The notes: a model not told the origin generated them from the sequence alone. A stretch of 64,000 bases of DNA from Firm-13 sp037143795 (GCA_037143795.1 JBAWXZ010000004.1:148417-212416), one strand, 5' to 3'; shown: positions 24,080 to 33,708, numbered from the stretch's first letter. Translations and numbers: made by a program.

Positions 24080-26221
24080 CTATAGGGAAGGATGGTTGAT
24101 TTCACTGCCGAATCTCTGTAAAAAGGCGGGCATCAGGACTTTGGATGAAGGCGTCTCAAGATTCGGATCCGACTGGAAAATTTTATCAAGAGCAAGGCCT
24201 ACCCTGACAAGCACATCCGTATCCCGATATAAGTTGGCAATTCGAAGTTCCGGAATACCATGCTGCCTTGTACCGAAAAAATCACCCGGACCGCGAAGTT
24301 CAAGATCTTTTTCCGCAATGGCAAAACCGTCTGTTGTTGCGCACAGGGTCAACAGTCTTTTCTGTGCCAGTCCCTCTATTTTATCACTTTTCAAAATGCA
24401 CACGGACCTGTAAGGTCCGCGTCCGATGCGGCCGCGGAGCTGGTGCAGCTGTGAGAGTCCGAAACGATCCGCATTTTCAATAATCATCAGTGAAGCATTC
24501 GGATTATCCACCCCCACCTCTACAACAGTTGTAGAAACGAGGACCTGTATCTCACCTGACACAAAGCGCTCCATGACATCCTCTTTTTGTGACGGCTTCA
24601 ATCCGCCATGCAGAAGTCCGACAGTAAAATCCGGAAATATGTCCTGCGCCAGATGACTGTAAAGCTCAACTGCGGACATAAGTCCGTTTTCCTCCATTGG
24701 CCCTAAGGTCTCCTCATCCTGCATTTCAATAACCGGGCATACATAGTATACCTGTCTTCCCTGCTCCACCTGACGGGATACAATTCCATACACGCGCTGC
24801 TCGTCCGGGGTGGATGCCGTATATGTCTCAACCGGCACTCGTCCTGAAGGGATCTGATGAATGACGGAAATATCCAGGTCACCATACAGGATAAGTGCGA
24901 GAGTCCTGGGAATCGGCGTAGCTGACATGACCAGTGTATGCGGCTCTGTATTTTCTTTGGCCATAAAGCTCGCCCTCTGCCTCACACCGAAACGGTGCTG
25001 TTCATCGGTAATTGTCATCGCAAGGCATGCATACTCAATCTTTTCGGAGAGCACTGCATGCGTGCCGACGAGTACCAGCAGCTCACCGGAGGCGAGGGCT
25101 GCACGGATACGTTTCTTTTCAACAGCCGGCGTACTCCCCAGAAGCAGTGCGATGGTAACCCCCGTATCTGACAGAAAGCGGGAAAGCGTCTGGAAATGCT
25201 GCCGTGCAAGTATGGATGTCGGCGCCATGAATACACTCTGCCTGCCGCACAGTGCACAGGCAAGAATGGAAACAGCTGCTACAATCGTCTTGCCTGAGCC
25301 GACGTCACCCTGCACCAGCCGATTCATCGGGACGTCTTTATCAAGATCCGACAAAACATCCCTTACAACTTTTTTCTGATCGTCCGTAAGTGTAAACGAC
25401 AGCCGGCTGACAGCGCCTTTCAATTCCTTTTTGTTATCGGGTGAAAGGTGGATTCTATAAGCACGCTGCTCAATTCTGCTGCGCATTTTCATCCAGCGCA
25501 GTCCGCCCTGAATCAGAAACAGCTCTTCGTAAATCAGTCTTTTTCTGGCAATTTCCAGTTCTTCCTCAGAGGAAGGGCGATGAATTTTTTCATATGCAAA
25601 TCCCGCACTGCAGAGCTTCTCCTCACGTCGGATATCAGCGGGAAGCGGCTCTTTGATGCAGGGAATGGCCGCCGGGAGAACCAGCTCGATCAGCGAGCGC
25701 AGGATTCCTTGTTTCAGGCCCTTTGTGAGCGGATAAAACGGCCGGATCAGAAGCTTGTCATCCGGTTGATCCGGCTCAATTACCGGGTTGGTCACATCAA
25801 AATGGCTGCCGTCCCTCCGGATTTTACCCCGAAAGAAGTATGAATTGCCTTTTTCAAGCTTCTGCAGCAGATATGGCTGATTAAACCAGACGGCACGAAT
25901 AGTTCCGGAACCGTCTGAGAGAACGGCACGAAGAATGGACATCTTTCCTTTTCTCTGCAAAGACGGTTTCTGACGTACAACGGCAATAAATGAGCCGTCG
26001 GTCCCATCAGTAAGAGAATCAACCGGAAGGATATTCGACCAGTTTTCATATTCCCTCGGAAAATAGGAAATCAGATCGTAAACTGTATATATACCAAGTT
26101 TTTGAAGCAGCGCAAGGCGCCTGGAGGCAACCTGAGGCAATTGCCCAACAGGTGTATCCAGATAATCAGGCAGCTCGTTTACATTATGCGAGTAGCTAGT
26201 CGGAGAACTTTTTTCCGGCAT
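24080..26221 (-). CDS. recG: ATP-dependent DNA helicase RecG
   Basis: 713 residues from the ATG at 26221 with GAGG nine bases upstream; it overlaps nth by 26 bases. The N-terminal wedge domain carries an OB fold. Helicase motif I is QGDVGSGKTIVAA, motif II is TDEQHRFGVRQR, motif III is MSATPIPRTLAL, and VQVLVSTTVVEVG-type motif V precedes QLHQLRGRIGRG (motif VI). It reverses stalled forks and branch-migrates junctions. A longer upstream open frame is not protein-like and was dropped. Confidence 0.96.
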   Translation of the reverse strand: MPEKSSPTSYSHNVNELPDYLDTPVGQLPQVASRRLALLQKLGIYTVYDLISYFPREYENWSNILPVDSLTDGTDGSFIAVVRQKPSLQRKGKMSILRAVLSDGSGTIRAVWFNQPYLLQKLEKGNSYFFRGKIRRDGSHFDVTNPVIEPDQPDDKLLIRPFYPLTKGLKQGILRSLIELVLPAAIPCIKEPLPADIRREEKLCSAGFAYEKIHRPSSEEELEIARKRLIYEELFLIQGGLRWMKMRSRIEQRAYRIHLSPDNKKELKGAVSRLSFTLTDDQKKVVRDVLSDLDKDVPMNRLVQGDVGSGKTIVAAVSILACALCGRQSVFMAPTSILARQHFQTLSRFLSDTGVTIALLLGSTPAVEKKRIRAALASGELLVLVGTHAVLSEKIEYACLAMTITDEQHRFGVRQRASFMAKENTEPHTLVMSATPIPRTLALILYGDLDISVIHQIPSGRVPVETYTASTPDEQRVYGIVSRQVEQGRQVYYVCPVIEMQDEETLGPMEENGLMSAVELYSHLAQDIFPDFTVGLLHGGLKPSQKEDVMERFVSGEIQVLVSTTVVEVGVDNPNASLMIIENADRFGLSQLHQLRGRIGRGPYRSVCILKSDKIEGLAQKRLLTLCATTDGFAIAEKDLELRGPGDFFGTRQHGIPELRIANLYRDTDVLVRVGLALDKIFQSDPNLETPSSKVLMPAFLQRFGSEINHPSL

Positions 26222-26840
26222 ATGTACACACCTCACGAACCGGACAAACCGGGCATTGGGGATTTCTTGCCATGCAGAGTGTTCTTCCATGCTCGACAAG
26301 CCTATGACCCAGTGTAATCCAATTCTCCTTAGGGATGCAAGCCATAAGGTCTTTTTCAATTTTAAGCGGCGCTTCGCTGTCCGACAGGCCAAGCCGGTTC
26401 GCAACCCGCCCGCAATGTGTATCAACCACGATGGCCGGAATATGGTATATCTCACCCAAAATGAGATTTGCTATTTTTCTTCCTACGCCGGGAAAAAGCT
26501 CGAGCGTTTTTTGATCCGACGGAAGTATGCGGTCAAAATCACGGATAAGCATCTGTGAAGAAGCAATAATGGAATGAGCCTTAGCCCGGTATAGCCCGCA
26601 GCTTTTAATCTTGATTTCCAAAACAGCTTCTGATTCCGCTGCAAAGGCATCAGGGTCAGGATATTCGAGCAAGAGAGTCTTAGTTACTTCATTCACTCGT
26701 TTGTCGGTACATTGGGCAGACAGGATAGCACGGACAAACAAGTGGAAAGGCACACCGTCACTATCAAGGGAACAAACAGCATCCGGATATGATTTTTCAA
26801 GTTCCCTGAGAATAAAATCAACTTTTTCTTTAACCTGCAT
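26196..26840 (-). CDS. nth: Endonuclease III
   Basis: 214 residues from the ATG at 26840, with AGGA upstream, overlapping the end of the kinase gene by 11 bases. The helix-hairpin-helix is LELFPGVGRKIANLILGE with the catalytic lysine; the aspartate is in VVDTHCGRVANRL. The [4Fe-4S] cluster motif is CMARNPQCPVCPVREVC (C-x6-C-x2-C-x5-C). It is a glycosylase/AP lyase for oxidised pyrimidines. Together with mutY and recG it adds to the repair genes of this window. Confidence 0.96.
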   Translation of the reverse strand: MQVKEKVDFILRELEKSYPDAVCSLDSDGVPFHLFVRAILSAQCTDKRVNEVTKTLLLEYPDPDAFAAESEAVLEIKIKSCGLYRAKAHSIIASSQMLIRDFDRILPSDQKTLELFPGVGRKIANLILGEIYHIPAIVVDTHCGRVANRLGLSDSEAPLKIEKDLMACIPKENWITLGHRLVEHGRTLCMARNPQCPVCPVREVCTYAGKKFSD

Positions 26841-28359
26841 TCTTTTTTCCTGCTTCCTGAATACCCGACAATGTGAATTTGAATCTGGCGCCGCCCAAAA
26901 TCGGACTGCTGTCCACAAAAATCATTTGTCCGTGCGCCCGCAGAATTTCCTTGCAGATATACAGTCCAAGACCGGATCCCGGGTTGGCACGTGACTCGTC
27001 AATTTTATAAAAACTTTCAAAAATGTGCTTGCGCTTATCCTGCGGAATACCCGGCCCCGAATCTTCCACCACAACGGTAACCGTATTGTTTCTGTAATGA
27101 TAGTCAGTGGTGATCGCTATATCGCCGCCTTCAGGCGTAAATTTGATTGCATTAATAAGCAGGTTATACACAACGCGCATGATCTGTTCCTTATCACCGA
27201 TTGCAATAAGCGCCCCGTTGTCATCTTCAAATGTTTCAAGCTGAACTCCCAGGTTTTTATTGTTCAAAAGACTTTCCAGGCTCGTAAGTGTTGATTTAAT
27301 CAGCAAATTCATGTCGAACGGAAGCATTTTCATGCTGTCATGCCTGCCGAGTGAAGATGCTTCCGTCATTGATGTTGTCAACGCCTGGATCCTGTCCACC
27401 TCTGTTTTTACAATTTGAAGATAGTGTTCATAACGGTCCGGCGGGATTGTACCGTCGAGCATGGCAGCAATGAATCCCTTAATGGATGTAAGCGGAGTCC
27501 TCAGGTCATGGGCAATACTTGATATAAATACCCTGCGGTCATTTTCCTGTGATTCAAGGCGCTCAATCATGTGATTTACCGTCACCACCATTTCGGAAAG
27601 CTCATCGGTAATCCCAAACTGAACAGGAGAGCCATTCTCTAATTCAGGGATACGAATTCTGGCTGTCAAATCTCCATGGGTCACCTTCTCAGCAGCATCC
27701 GACAAAAGGCGAATTGGGCGTATAAGGGAACGGGTCATCATTGTGAACAAAAATAAGGCAATTGCAAAAGAAATGATAACCGGAATTGCAAGACCATTCG
27801 AAAGCATTGCCAAAGTTTGCGCCTGAACATCAATTGATTGATGGATTATCAAATATTGTCCTTTTGCGGAAAGAGGGTACGCTGCTGTGAGCCAGATATT
27901 TTTCGGATCAGAAAATAATCCGTTACGGGTTCCTGAAATAACGCCGCCTCCTGGCTGGTCTGTCAGTCCGAGAAGGTGTGTCGGCGTCATGAAGAAAGCT
28001 GATCCCTGCTTTTGCAGCTGTTCAGCTGCCTCATTGGGAATATCCGTATAATCGATAATTTCGCCGGTTTTATCAACAAGCCACACATATCCGTTATCGG
28101 ATAAGGCAACCGCCTCAATATACCTCTTCTCAAGCGAAGCATTTTCTGACGGACCCGCAGTATTTTCTGCAATCAGCGAATCATAACCGGCAGCGGCACT
28201 TTGTGCGGTATTGTACAGAAGACTGGATTTTTCTGAAATCAGTGAGGATGACATACGTTGGTAATAGACAAAACAGAGCACTGAAAACACAAAAACAGTA
28301 CTTAAAATAAGCGATATAATCGTACGGAAATATACCGAGCTCATCTTACTTCTTGTCAT
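26830..28359 (-). CDS. Sensor histidine kinase
   Basis: 509 residues. Membrane segment 1 is at about 13-33 (TIISLILSTVFVFSVLCFVY), an outer sensor domain of about 160 residues follows, then segment 2 (AIPVIISFAIALFLFTMMTR) and a HAMP domain. The dimerisation helix has SSIAHDLRTPLTSIKGF with the phospho-accepting histidine. The catalytic domain shows N box NLLINAIKFTPEGG, G1 VEDSGPGIPQD and G2 GSGLGLYI. It pairs with the response regulator 28 bases upstream. The signal is unknown. Confidence 0.93.
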   Translation of the reverse strand: MTRSKMSSVYFRTIISLILSTVFVFSVLCFVYYQRMSSSLISEKSSLLYNTAQSAAAGYDSLIAENTAGPSENASLEKRYIEAVALSDNGYVWLVDKTGEIIDYTDIPNEAAEQLQKQGSAFFMTPTHLLGLTDQPGGGVISGTRNGLFSDPKNIWLTAAYPLSAKGQYLIIHQSIDVQAQTLAMLSNGLAIPVIISFAIALFLFTMMTRSLIRPIRLLSDAAEKVTHGDLTARIRIPELENGSPVQFGITDELSEMVVTVNHMIERLESQENDRRVFISSIAHDLRTPLTSIKGFIAAMLDGTIPPDRYEHYLQIVKTEVDRIQALTTSMTEASSLGRHDSMKMLPFDMNLLIKSTLTSLESLLNNKNLGVQLETFEDDNGALIAIGDKEQIMRVVYNLLINAIKFTPEGGDIAITTDYHYRNNTVTVVVEDSGPGIPQDKRKHIFESFYKIDESRANPGSGLGLYICKEILRAHGQMIFVDSSPILGGARFKFTLSGIQEAGKKNAG

Positions 28360-28387
28360 ATCATCAATGTTCCCGTTTCACATGGGC

Positions 28388-29107
28388 TCACGCGGATGTT
28401 GTTTCAAATTTATAACCGACGCCCCATACAGTCTTGATATGCCAATTCACATCTTTTGTGGCATCTTCAATCTTTTCACGAATTCTCTTCACATGAACAT
28501 CTACGGTTCTGGATTCCCCGTAAAAATCATAGCCCCATACATTTTCAAGGAGCAATTCACGCGTAAAAACACGGTTCGGGTGGGAAGCCAGAAAAAAGAG
28601 AAGTTCCAGTTCCTTGGGGGGCATCTCAACTTCCTGTCCGGCAACTATTACAGCATATCTGGCTTTATCGATTACAAGGCCTTTATACTGCACTACCTCA
28701 CCAGGTTCCTTTGTCTCTGCCGGAAGTACCAGGGTTTCTTCCTTCTTTTCAACACGGCGTAAAATCGCCTTAACCCTTGCAAGCAGTTCTTTTGGCTCAA
28801 AAGGTTTTTGGACATAGTCGTCAGCACCCAATTCGAGACCGACAACCTTATCAAGGGTATCCGTGCGGGCAGTCAGCATAATGATCGGAGTATCCGATAC
28901 TTTCCGGATTTCCCGGCAAATGTCATATCCGTCTTTTCCCGGCAGCATAAGGTCAAGTACTACAATATCAGGTGAAGAAATCATAAATGTCTCAAAAGCT
29001 CTTTCGCCGGTAAGGCAACTGATTACAGCAAAACCATCCTTGTCAAAATAGAGGCGCAGGACCTCTACGATATTCGGATCATCATCCACAACAAGAACTT
29101 TTTTCAT
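28388..29107 (-). CDS. OmpR family response regulator
   Basis: 239 residues. The receiver domain has the acidic pocket VDDDP, the phosphorylated aspartate in IVVLDLMLPGKDGYD, a threonine in IIMLTART and the lysine in VQKPFEPKELL. The C-terminal winged helix ends SRTVDVHVKRIREKIED and TVWGVGYKFE. The ATG has GAGGTG upstream. It lies after nrdR and before its cognate kinase in the long ftsZ-to-hemW run. Targets are unknown. Confidence 0.94.
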   Translation of the reverse strand: MKKVLVVDDDPNIVEVLRLYFDKDGFAVISCLTGERAFETFMISSPDIVVLDLMLPGKDGYDICREIRKVSDTPIIMLTARTDTLDKVVGLELGADDYVQKPFEPKELLARVKAILRRVEKKEETLVLPAETKEPGEVVQYKGLVIDKARYAVIVAGQEVEMPPKELELLFFLASHPNRVFTRELLLENVWGYDFYGESRTVDVHVKRIREKIEDATKDVNWHIKTVWGVGYKFETTSA

Positions 29108-29116
29108 AGATTCACC

Positions 29117-29572
29117 TCACGTTTTGTTAAGCATCTCATTAAGTTCTTCAAGGAAAGAATTCACATCCTTGAACTGTCGGTACACCGACGCGAAGCGAAC
29201 ATAAGCGACTTCATCAATTTCCTTAAGTTTCTTCATGACCAGTTCACCGATATCCTGAGAAGAAATTTCACGGTTAACAGCGTTCTGAACCTGTCCTTCA
29301 ACGAATGTTAATAATCCCATCAGCTGTTCATTCGAGACAGGCCTCTTTTCGCAGGCCTTCAAAAGTCCGTTAAGGAGTTTATCCCGGTTGAATGGTTCGC
29401 GGGTACCGTCTTTCTTAACCACCAGAAGCGGAAGCGTCTCTATTTTCTCATATGTTGTAAAACGCGCACCGCATCCGATGCACTCTCTTCTGCGTCGAAT
29501 AGCTGCGCCATCCTCCGCCGGTCGTGAATCAATAACCCTGTCTTCGTCATGTCCGCAAAATGGGCACTTCAT
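29117..29572 (-). CDS. nrdR: Transcriptional repressor NrdR
   Basis: 151 residues, standard. The zinc ribbon is MKCPFCGHDEDRVIDSRPAE with RRRRECIGCGARFTTYEK. An ATP-cone follows (LLVVKKDGTREPFNRDKLL). It senses dATP/ATP and represses ribonucleotide reductase genes, none of which is in this window. It begins 6 bases after the ftsZ stop. Confidence 0.97.
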   Translation of the reverse strand: MKCPFCGHDEDRVIDSRPAEDGAAIRRRRECIGCGARFTTYEKIETLPLLVVKKDGTREPFNRDKLLNGLLKACEKRPVSNEQLMGLLTFVEGQVQNAVNREISSQDIGELVMKKLKEIDEVAYVRFASVYRQFKDVNSFLEELNEMLNKT

Positions 29573-29578
29573 ATCTTC

Positions 29579-31150
29579 TCACTCATCCAAATTGTCGTTG
29601 TCAGTAAGAAACCAGGGAAGGATACGGTTCTTCTTCTCCGGCTGCTTCGGCTCAGGGCCTGCAGCTGCTGCCGGTGCACGTCCGGAACGGGACGGAGCAA
29701 CATTCGGCTGCGGGCGTCCGCCGCCCTGCTGCGGATAACTGGAAGGTGCAGGTGTTGTATAGGGAACCTGCTGCTGAGGTGCATAAGGGGTCTGCTGAGG
29801 CGCATAGGGAGCCTGCTGAGGTGCATAGGGAGGCTGCTGGGGATATGCAGGCTGATTCGGGAAACCCTGCTGAGGATAACCGGAAGGCTGAGTATACGGT
29901 GCGCCGGAAGCGCCTGGCTGGCCTGCCGTAAAATATCCGTCATGACCCTGTTCCTCAAGCGGAACAAAAGTCCTGGTTGGTGCAGCCGGTTTTGGCTGTT
30001 CCGGATCTCCGAAGAGGAACTGCGGCATTTCGGGCTGTCTTCTTGCAGCGGGAGCTTCATCCTGTTTGTTGTAAGCAGAAGCAACGGCAGCCTGGGAAGC
30101 ATGTACGGGCTCCCGGGTTGAGCTGATCGGAGGATTATTCCGGGAAAGGTTCGATGTAGCCGGACGGAAAGTAGCCGGCTGGTCGGCGCGGTCAAATCCG
30201 GAAGCAATAACCGTTATCATGATCTCATCTTCGAGTGTAGGATCTATCACGGCACCGACAATAATGTCAGCATCGCCGGAAACTGCATCACGGACAACAG
30301 AGGCGGCTTCATCAATTTCGTGAAGCTTCATGTTGCGACCGCCGGTAAAGTTAATGATAACGCCGCGTGCGCCGTCAATAGTTGTATCAAGCAGCGGGCT
30401 GTTGATGGCCTGTTTGACAGCTGTAGCCGCACGGTTCTCGCCGGAAGCTCTTCCGATTCCCATATGGCATACACCCGCATTCGTCATGACACGGCGTACA
30501 TCCGCAAGATCGAGGTTGATCAGTCCGGGAATAGCTACAAGGTCTGATATTCCGGCAACGCCGAACTTCAGGACCTGGTCTGCCATATTGAAAGCATCGT
30601 CAATTGAAGTATCTTCATCCGTGATTTCCAGAAGCTTGTCATTTGCGACAACAATGAGGGAATCAACGTATTTTTCAATTTCACGGATACCGCGTTCTGC
30701 ATTCTGCAGACGGCGGGGTCCTTCAAAACGGAAAGGCTTTGTTACGACAGCAACTGTCAGAATACCAAGCTCACGTGCAATCTGTGCTACAACAGGTGCT
30801 GCACCGGTTCCGGTACCTCCGCCCATTCCCGCAGTGATGAAAAGCATATCAGTACCGCGGATTGCCTGGGCTATCTCATCCTTGGATTCTTCCGCAGCCT
30901 TTTCACCAATACTGGGGTCAGCACCGCAGCCTAATCCTCTGGTTATTTTTTCACCGATTTGAATTCTTGTAGGAGCCTTCGAACGGGCAAGAGCCTGATG
31001 ATCCGTATTAATCGAAATAAAATCAATTCCCTGTACGGCACTATCGATCATGCGATCAATTGCATTACAGCCGCCTCCGCCTATTCCGACTACTTTAATC
31101 GCGGCAAAGGGTTCTTCTTCCATCGAGAAGCCAAGTCTATAATCTGACAT
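29579..31150 (-). CDS. ftsZ: Cell division protein FtsZ
   Basis: 523 residues, about 130 longer than usual. The GTPase domain has VVGIGGGGCNAIDRM and the tubulin signature GMGGGTGTGAAPV (about 108-120), then the T7 region NLDLADVRRVM. After residue 340 comes a long low-complexity linker, with Tyr-Ala-Pro-Gln-Gln repeats at about 420-475 (DNA 29726-29884). The conserved tail is RILPWFLTDND, which would bind FtsA or SepF. GGAGG precedes the ATG. It has its own promoter. Confidence 0.97.
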   Translation of the reverse strand: MSDYRLGFSMEEEPFAAIKVVGIGGGGCNAIDRMIDSAVQGIDFISINTDHQALARSKAPTRIQIGEKITRGLGCGADPSIGEKAAEESKDEIAQAIRGTDMLFITAGMGGGTGTGAAPVVAQIARELGILTVAVVTKPFRFEGPRRLQNAERGIREIEKYVDSLIVVANDKLLEITDEDTSIDDAFNMADQVLKFGVAGISDLVAIPGLINLDLADVRRVMTNAGVCHMGIGRASGENRAATAVKQAINSPLLDTTIDGARGVIINFTGGRNMKLHEIDEAASVVRDAVSGDADIIVGAVIDPTLEDEIMITVIASGFDRADQPATFRPATSNLSRNNPPISSTREPVHASQAAVASAYNKQDEAPAARRQPEMPQFLFGDPEQPKPAAPTRTFVPLEEQGHDGYFTAGQPGASGAPYTQPSGYPQQGFPNQPAYPQQPPYAPQQAPYAPQQTPYAPQQQVPYTTPAPSSYPQQGGGRPQPNVAPSRSGRAPAAAAGPEPKQPEKKNRILPWFLTDNDNLDE

Positions 31151-31202
31151 TCTGTAACCTCCGTATATTTCAATAGCATTTCACATTATGTGCCATATGA
31201 GG

Positions 31203-31260
31203 ATTCTATTGTGTCAATTTACCTGATTCTACACTAAATATGGTGGTCAGGCAATAGAAT
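31203..31260. repeat. Inverted repeat spanning the ftsZ promoter
   Basis: ATTCTATTG (31203-31211) and CAATAGAAT (31252-31260) are perfect inverted arms; inside them CCTGA (31222-31226) and TCAGG (31247-31251) also match. The arms frame the -35 and -10 of the ftsZ promoter, so it may be an operator. Confidence 0.5.
31226..31254 (-). promoter_or_regulatory. Promoter of ftsZ
   Basis: TTGCCT (31254-31249), 17 bases, TAGAAT (31231-31226), about 75 bases before the ftsZ start. It is the only good match in the 183-base gap after sbp and would drive the run down to hemW. Confidence 0.55.
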
Positions 31261-31333
31261 TCCCCTGTTTTGTTGCAATTATATTACACGAACTTGTCGT
31301 GATTCCAGTTAAATGATTTGCGCATGATAATTA

Positions 31334-31699
31334 TTAACTCTCCTTTGCTTTTCTATTGTCTTTCCATTGATCATATCTCTCAAGCAGCATTCGCCGGATC
31401 ATTGAGAAATTCAGGAATATCCGATTGCCGAATGCAAACACCGCCGCCAGGTTAAGCGGAAGATTAAGTTGATCGCCAAGGGCGGCGACAGCAACGGCGA
31501 TAAGTCCGTTACCCAGAAGACCTGTAACAAACAGGCGAATATTGAACTCGTTTTTCATGTTGGCCACAATAGCCCCCATAATTGAGTCAAGAATCGCCAG
31601 TATGGCAACCGCCACATATGATGAATATGCAGTCGGTATATCCACGTTCAGGAACAGTCCGAGTAAAAGACCAGCAATCAGCCCCAATAATGGTAACAT
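31334..31699 (-). CDS. sbp: Small basic protein of the division cluster (DUF1290)
   Basis: 121 residues with three to four membrane segments (LPLLGLIAGLLLGLFLNVDI, YVAVAILAILDSIMGAIVAN, FVTGLLGNGLIAVAVAALGD, NLAAVFAFGNRIFLNFSMIR) and a basic C-terminus. The size, the dcw position between ftsQ and ftsZ and the pattern match the sbp/DUF1290 family. The role is not known; it may assist division or membrane assembly. AAAGGA precedes the ATG. Confidence 0.85.
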   Translation of the reverse strand: MLPLLGLIAGLLLGLFLNVDIPTAYSSYVAVAILAILDSIMGAIVANMKNEFNIRLFVTGLLGNGLIAVAVAALGDQLNLPLNLAAVFAFGNRIFLNFSMIRRMLLERYDQWKDNRKAKES

Positions 31700-31712
31700 A
31701 CTTTTTGTCCTT

Positions 31713-32567
31713 TCAGTTCACCGGGCGAAAAGTATACTCTTCACCGGACATATCCAAGACTCCGTCACCGACAGAATCAAACTTATTCTGTTCTGCCGCA
31801 TACCGCAGCCAGCTCATATCTGCCGTTATATTTTTAAGTGACCCGATGCGAACCAGAAACTCTTTTTGTGTTGACGGCAGAATCAGAGTAAGAAAAGTGG
31901 TGCTGCCCTCCAGGGAACGTACGCTTCTGACGCATTTGATGAGAGAAAAATCACTATTCTTGCTTTTGTTCTCATCTGCAGCCAAAATTGCATTCAATAT
32001 TGTAATACAGGTATTCAGTCCTTTTCCTTCTGTCATGTCGATCTTCTCGCCAAGAGCAGACGACCTCACGGGAAGTCCCTCCATAAGGGGTACCCCTGTC
32101 GGCGCAGCTCCTTCGGAAAGTTCCACGACGACACCTTCGGTATCAATGACAGCATATCCGTCAGGAAGTTCAGCATATCCGATTTTTTGACGTTCGTTAA
32201 TGGTAAACAGAACTTTTGAAGGAAAAACAACCTGTATTTTGATATCATTGATATAAGGATAATCATTGCAAAGCTCTTTTTCTATATTACCATATCGAAG
32301 TGTAAATAGCTGAATAATTCCGCCTCCAAGGTTACGGAAAAGATGTTCTCCGACAGTAAGACCGCTGTTTGACAGAAGCTCTTCCTTTGAAATCTCATTA
32401 CATCCTGTAACATCAATCTGTTTTATGTAGAACTGCGGAAGCGTCGCGATGAGTATTGCCGCCAGAAGAAACGCAAAAAGCACTGAATAAAAGACGATGC
32501 GGCGGCCGGCCCTGCGAATCGGGCGGGGGCTTTCATCTGTCAGTACAATCTTCTCCGTTTCCTTCAA
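31713..32567 (-). CDS. ftsQ: Cell division protein FtsQ/DivIB
   Basis: 284 residues from a TTG with GAGGAG eight bases upstream. A short cytosolic tail leads to one membrane segment (IVFYSVLFAFLLAAILIATL, about 25-44). The POTRA domain begins FYIKQIDVTGCNEISKEELL, the classic FtsQ opening, followed by the beta domain. It bridges early and late division proteins outside the membrane. It lies between murG and sbp. Confidence 0.9.
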   Translation of the reverse strand: MKETEKIVLTDESPRPIRRAGRRIVFYSVLFAFLLAAILIATLPQFYIKQIDVTGCNEISKEELLSNSGLTVGEHLFRNLGGGIIQLFTLRYGNIEKELCNDYPYINDIKIQVVFPSKVLFTINERQKIGYAELPDGYAVIDTEGVVVELSEGAAPTGVPLMEGLPVRSSALGEKIDMTEGKGLNTCITILNAILAADENKSKNSDFSLIKCVRSVRSLEGSTTFLTLILPSTQKEFLVRIGSLKNITADMSWLRYAAEQNKFDSVGDGVLDMSGEEYTFRPVN

Positions 32568-32582
32568 TACATCTTCTCCTCA

Positions 32583-33698
32583 TTAAATATTCGTTTTATT
32601 TTTTTCCGCTGAAAGCCTGAAAATCTGTTCCGCAATATCCCTGTCCGCCAGCGGCTTTGCAAGGGATTTGGCACACTCCCCCATCTTCAGCAGACGGGCT
32701 TTATCCAAAATGACCGGTATGACTGCATCATACAGTGTCCGGGCACAGACCTCCGAGTCTTTCATGAGGATGGCGGCGCCCGCCTTCTCAAAGGCCCTGG
32801 CATTACATGTCTGGTGATCGCCGGCCGCAAAAGGGTATGGAATCATGACGGAAGGCACGCCAAGGGCAGCAACCTCCGCACAGGTTATGGCACCCGCCCG
32901 GCAGATAATAAGATCCGCCGCTGCCATATATGTCTGGGGATTATATATATATTCCCTGACTTCAAGTTTATTATTTGTCACGGTAAGGCTTTCATTCAAT
33001 TCTGCAAACTGCTGCTTACCTGCGGAAAGAATGATCCGGGTCTTAGTGCCGGCCATCATTTCTGACAGGGCTGTAACAGATTGATTGATCGTCCGTGCCC
33101 CAAGGCTTCCGCCCATAGCCAAAAGAAAAACCGTATCATCCGGAATATCCAGTTCTTTTCTGGCTGCCGCACGAGTTGTCTCGAAAAATATTTTTTTCAC
33201 CGGGTTTCCGGTAAAAATAACGGACTTTGCCTTTGGAAAACAAGCCTCCATGCCTGCAAAGCTTGTGCATACAACATCGGCCCTTCTTGACATAAGGCGG
33301 TTTGATCTCCCTGGAAATGCATTCTGTTCATGCAGAAGGACAGGGATCTTCTCGTGGTAGGCTGCAGATACCAGAGGGGTGCAGACATAGCCGCCTGTTC
33401 CAATTACAACATCCGGGGCAAAATCGCGGATAAGAGAAATACAGGACTTCCTCCCGGCAGCAAAATCCATAAAAGCCTTTGCCATTTTGACTGATGGCCT
33501 GGACGGCACGCCCCTTGCACGTATCGGGTGTATCACATATCCGGATCGGGGAACAATATCACTTTCCATGCCGCGCTGTGTACCGCAGAACTCTATCTCG
33601 CTCTGCGGGTCCTCCGCCCGGATGCGGTCTGCAATTGCTATCGCAGGGTTTATATGTCCGCTGGTGCCTCCGCCTGCGATCAGAACTCGAATTCCCAT
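32583..33698 (-). CDS. murG: UDP-GlcNAc:lipid I N-acetylglucosaminyltransferase
   Basis: 371 residues, two Rossmann domains of the GT-B fold. The N-terminal G loop is IAGGGTSGHINPAIAIAD with the HxNPA motif, G loop 2 is GTGGYVCTPLVSAAY and G loop 3 is AMGGSLGARTINQSV. The donor site reads ICRAGAITCAEVAALGVPSV. It converts lipid I to lipid II on the inner membrane face. It follows ftsW by 10 bases. Confidence 0.97.
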   Translation of the reverse strand: MGIRVLIAGGGTSGHINPAIAIADRIRAEDPQSEIEFCGTQRGMESDIVPRSGYVIHPIRARGVPSRPSVKMAKAFMDFAAGRKSCISLIRDFAPDVVIGTGGYVCTPLVSAAYHEKIPVLLHEQNAFPGRSNRLMSRRADVVCTSFAGMEACFPKAKSVIFTGNPVKKIFFETTRAAARKELDIPDDTVFLLAMGGSLGARTINQSVTALSEMMAGTKTRIILSAGKQQFAELNESLTVTNNKLEVREYIYNPQTYMAAADLIICRAGAITCAEVAALGVPSVMIPYPFAAGDHQTCNARAFEKAGAAILMKDSEVCARTLYDAVIPVILDKARLLKMGECAKSLAKPLADRDIAEQIFRLSAEKNKTNI

Positions 33699-33708
33699 AC
33701 TTTTCTCC

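Noticed and set aside
26222..26455. 78-residue N-terminal extension of recG
   Set aside because: It lies inside nth in another frame; the ATG at 26221 has GAGG and gives normal RecG length.
30330..30962. 210-codon open frame antisense to ftsZ
   Set aside because: Serine/arginine-rich shadow of the conserved GTPase domain; no site or homology visible.
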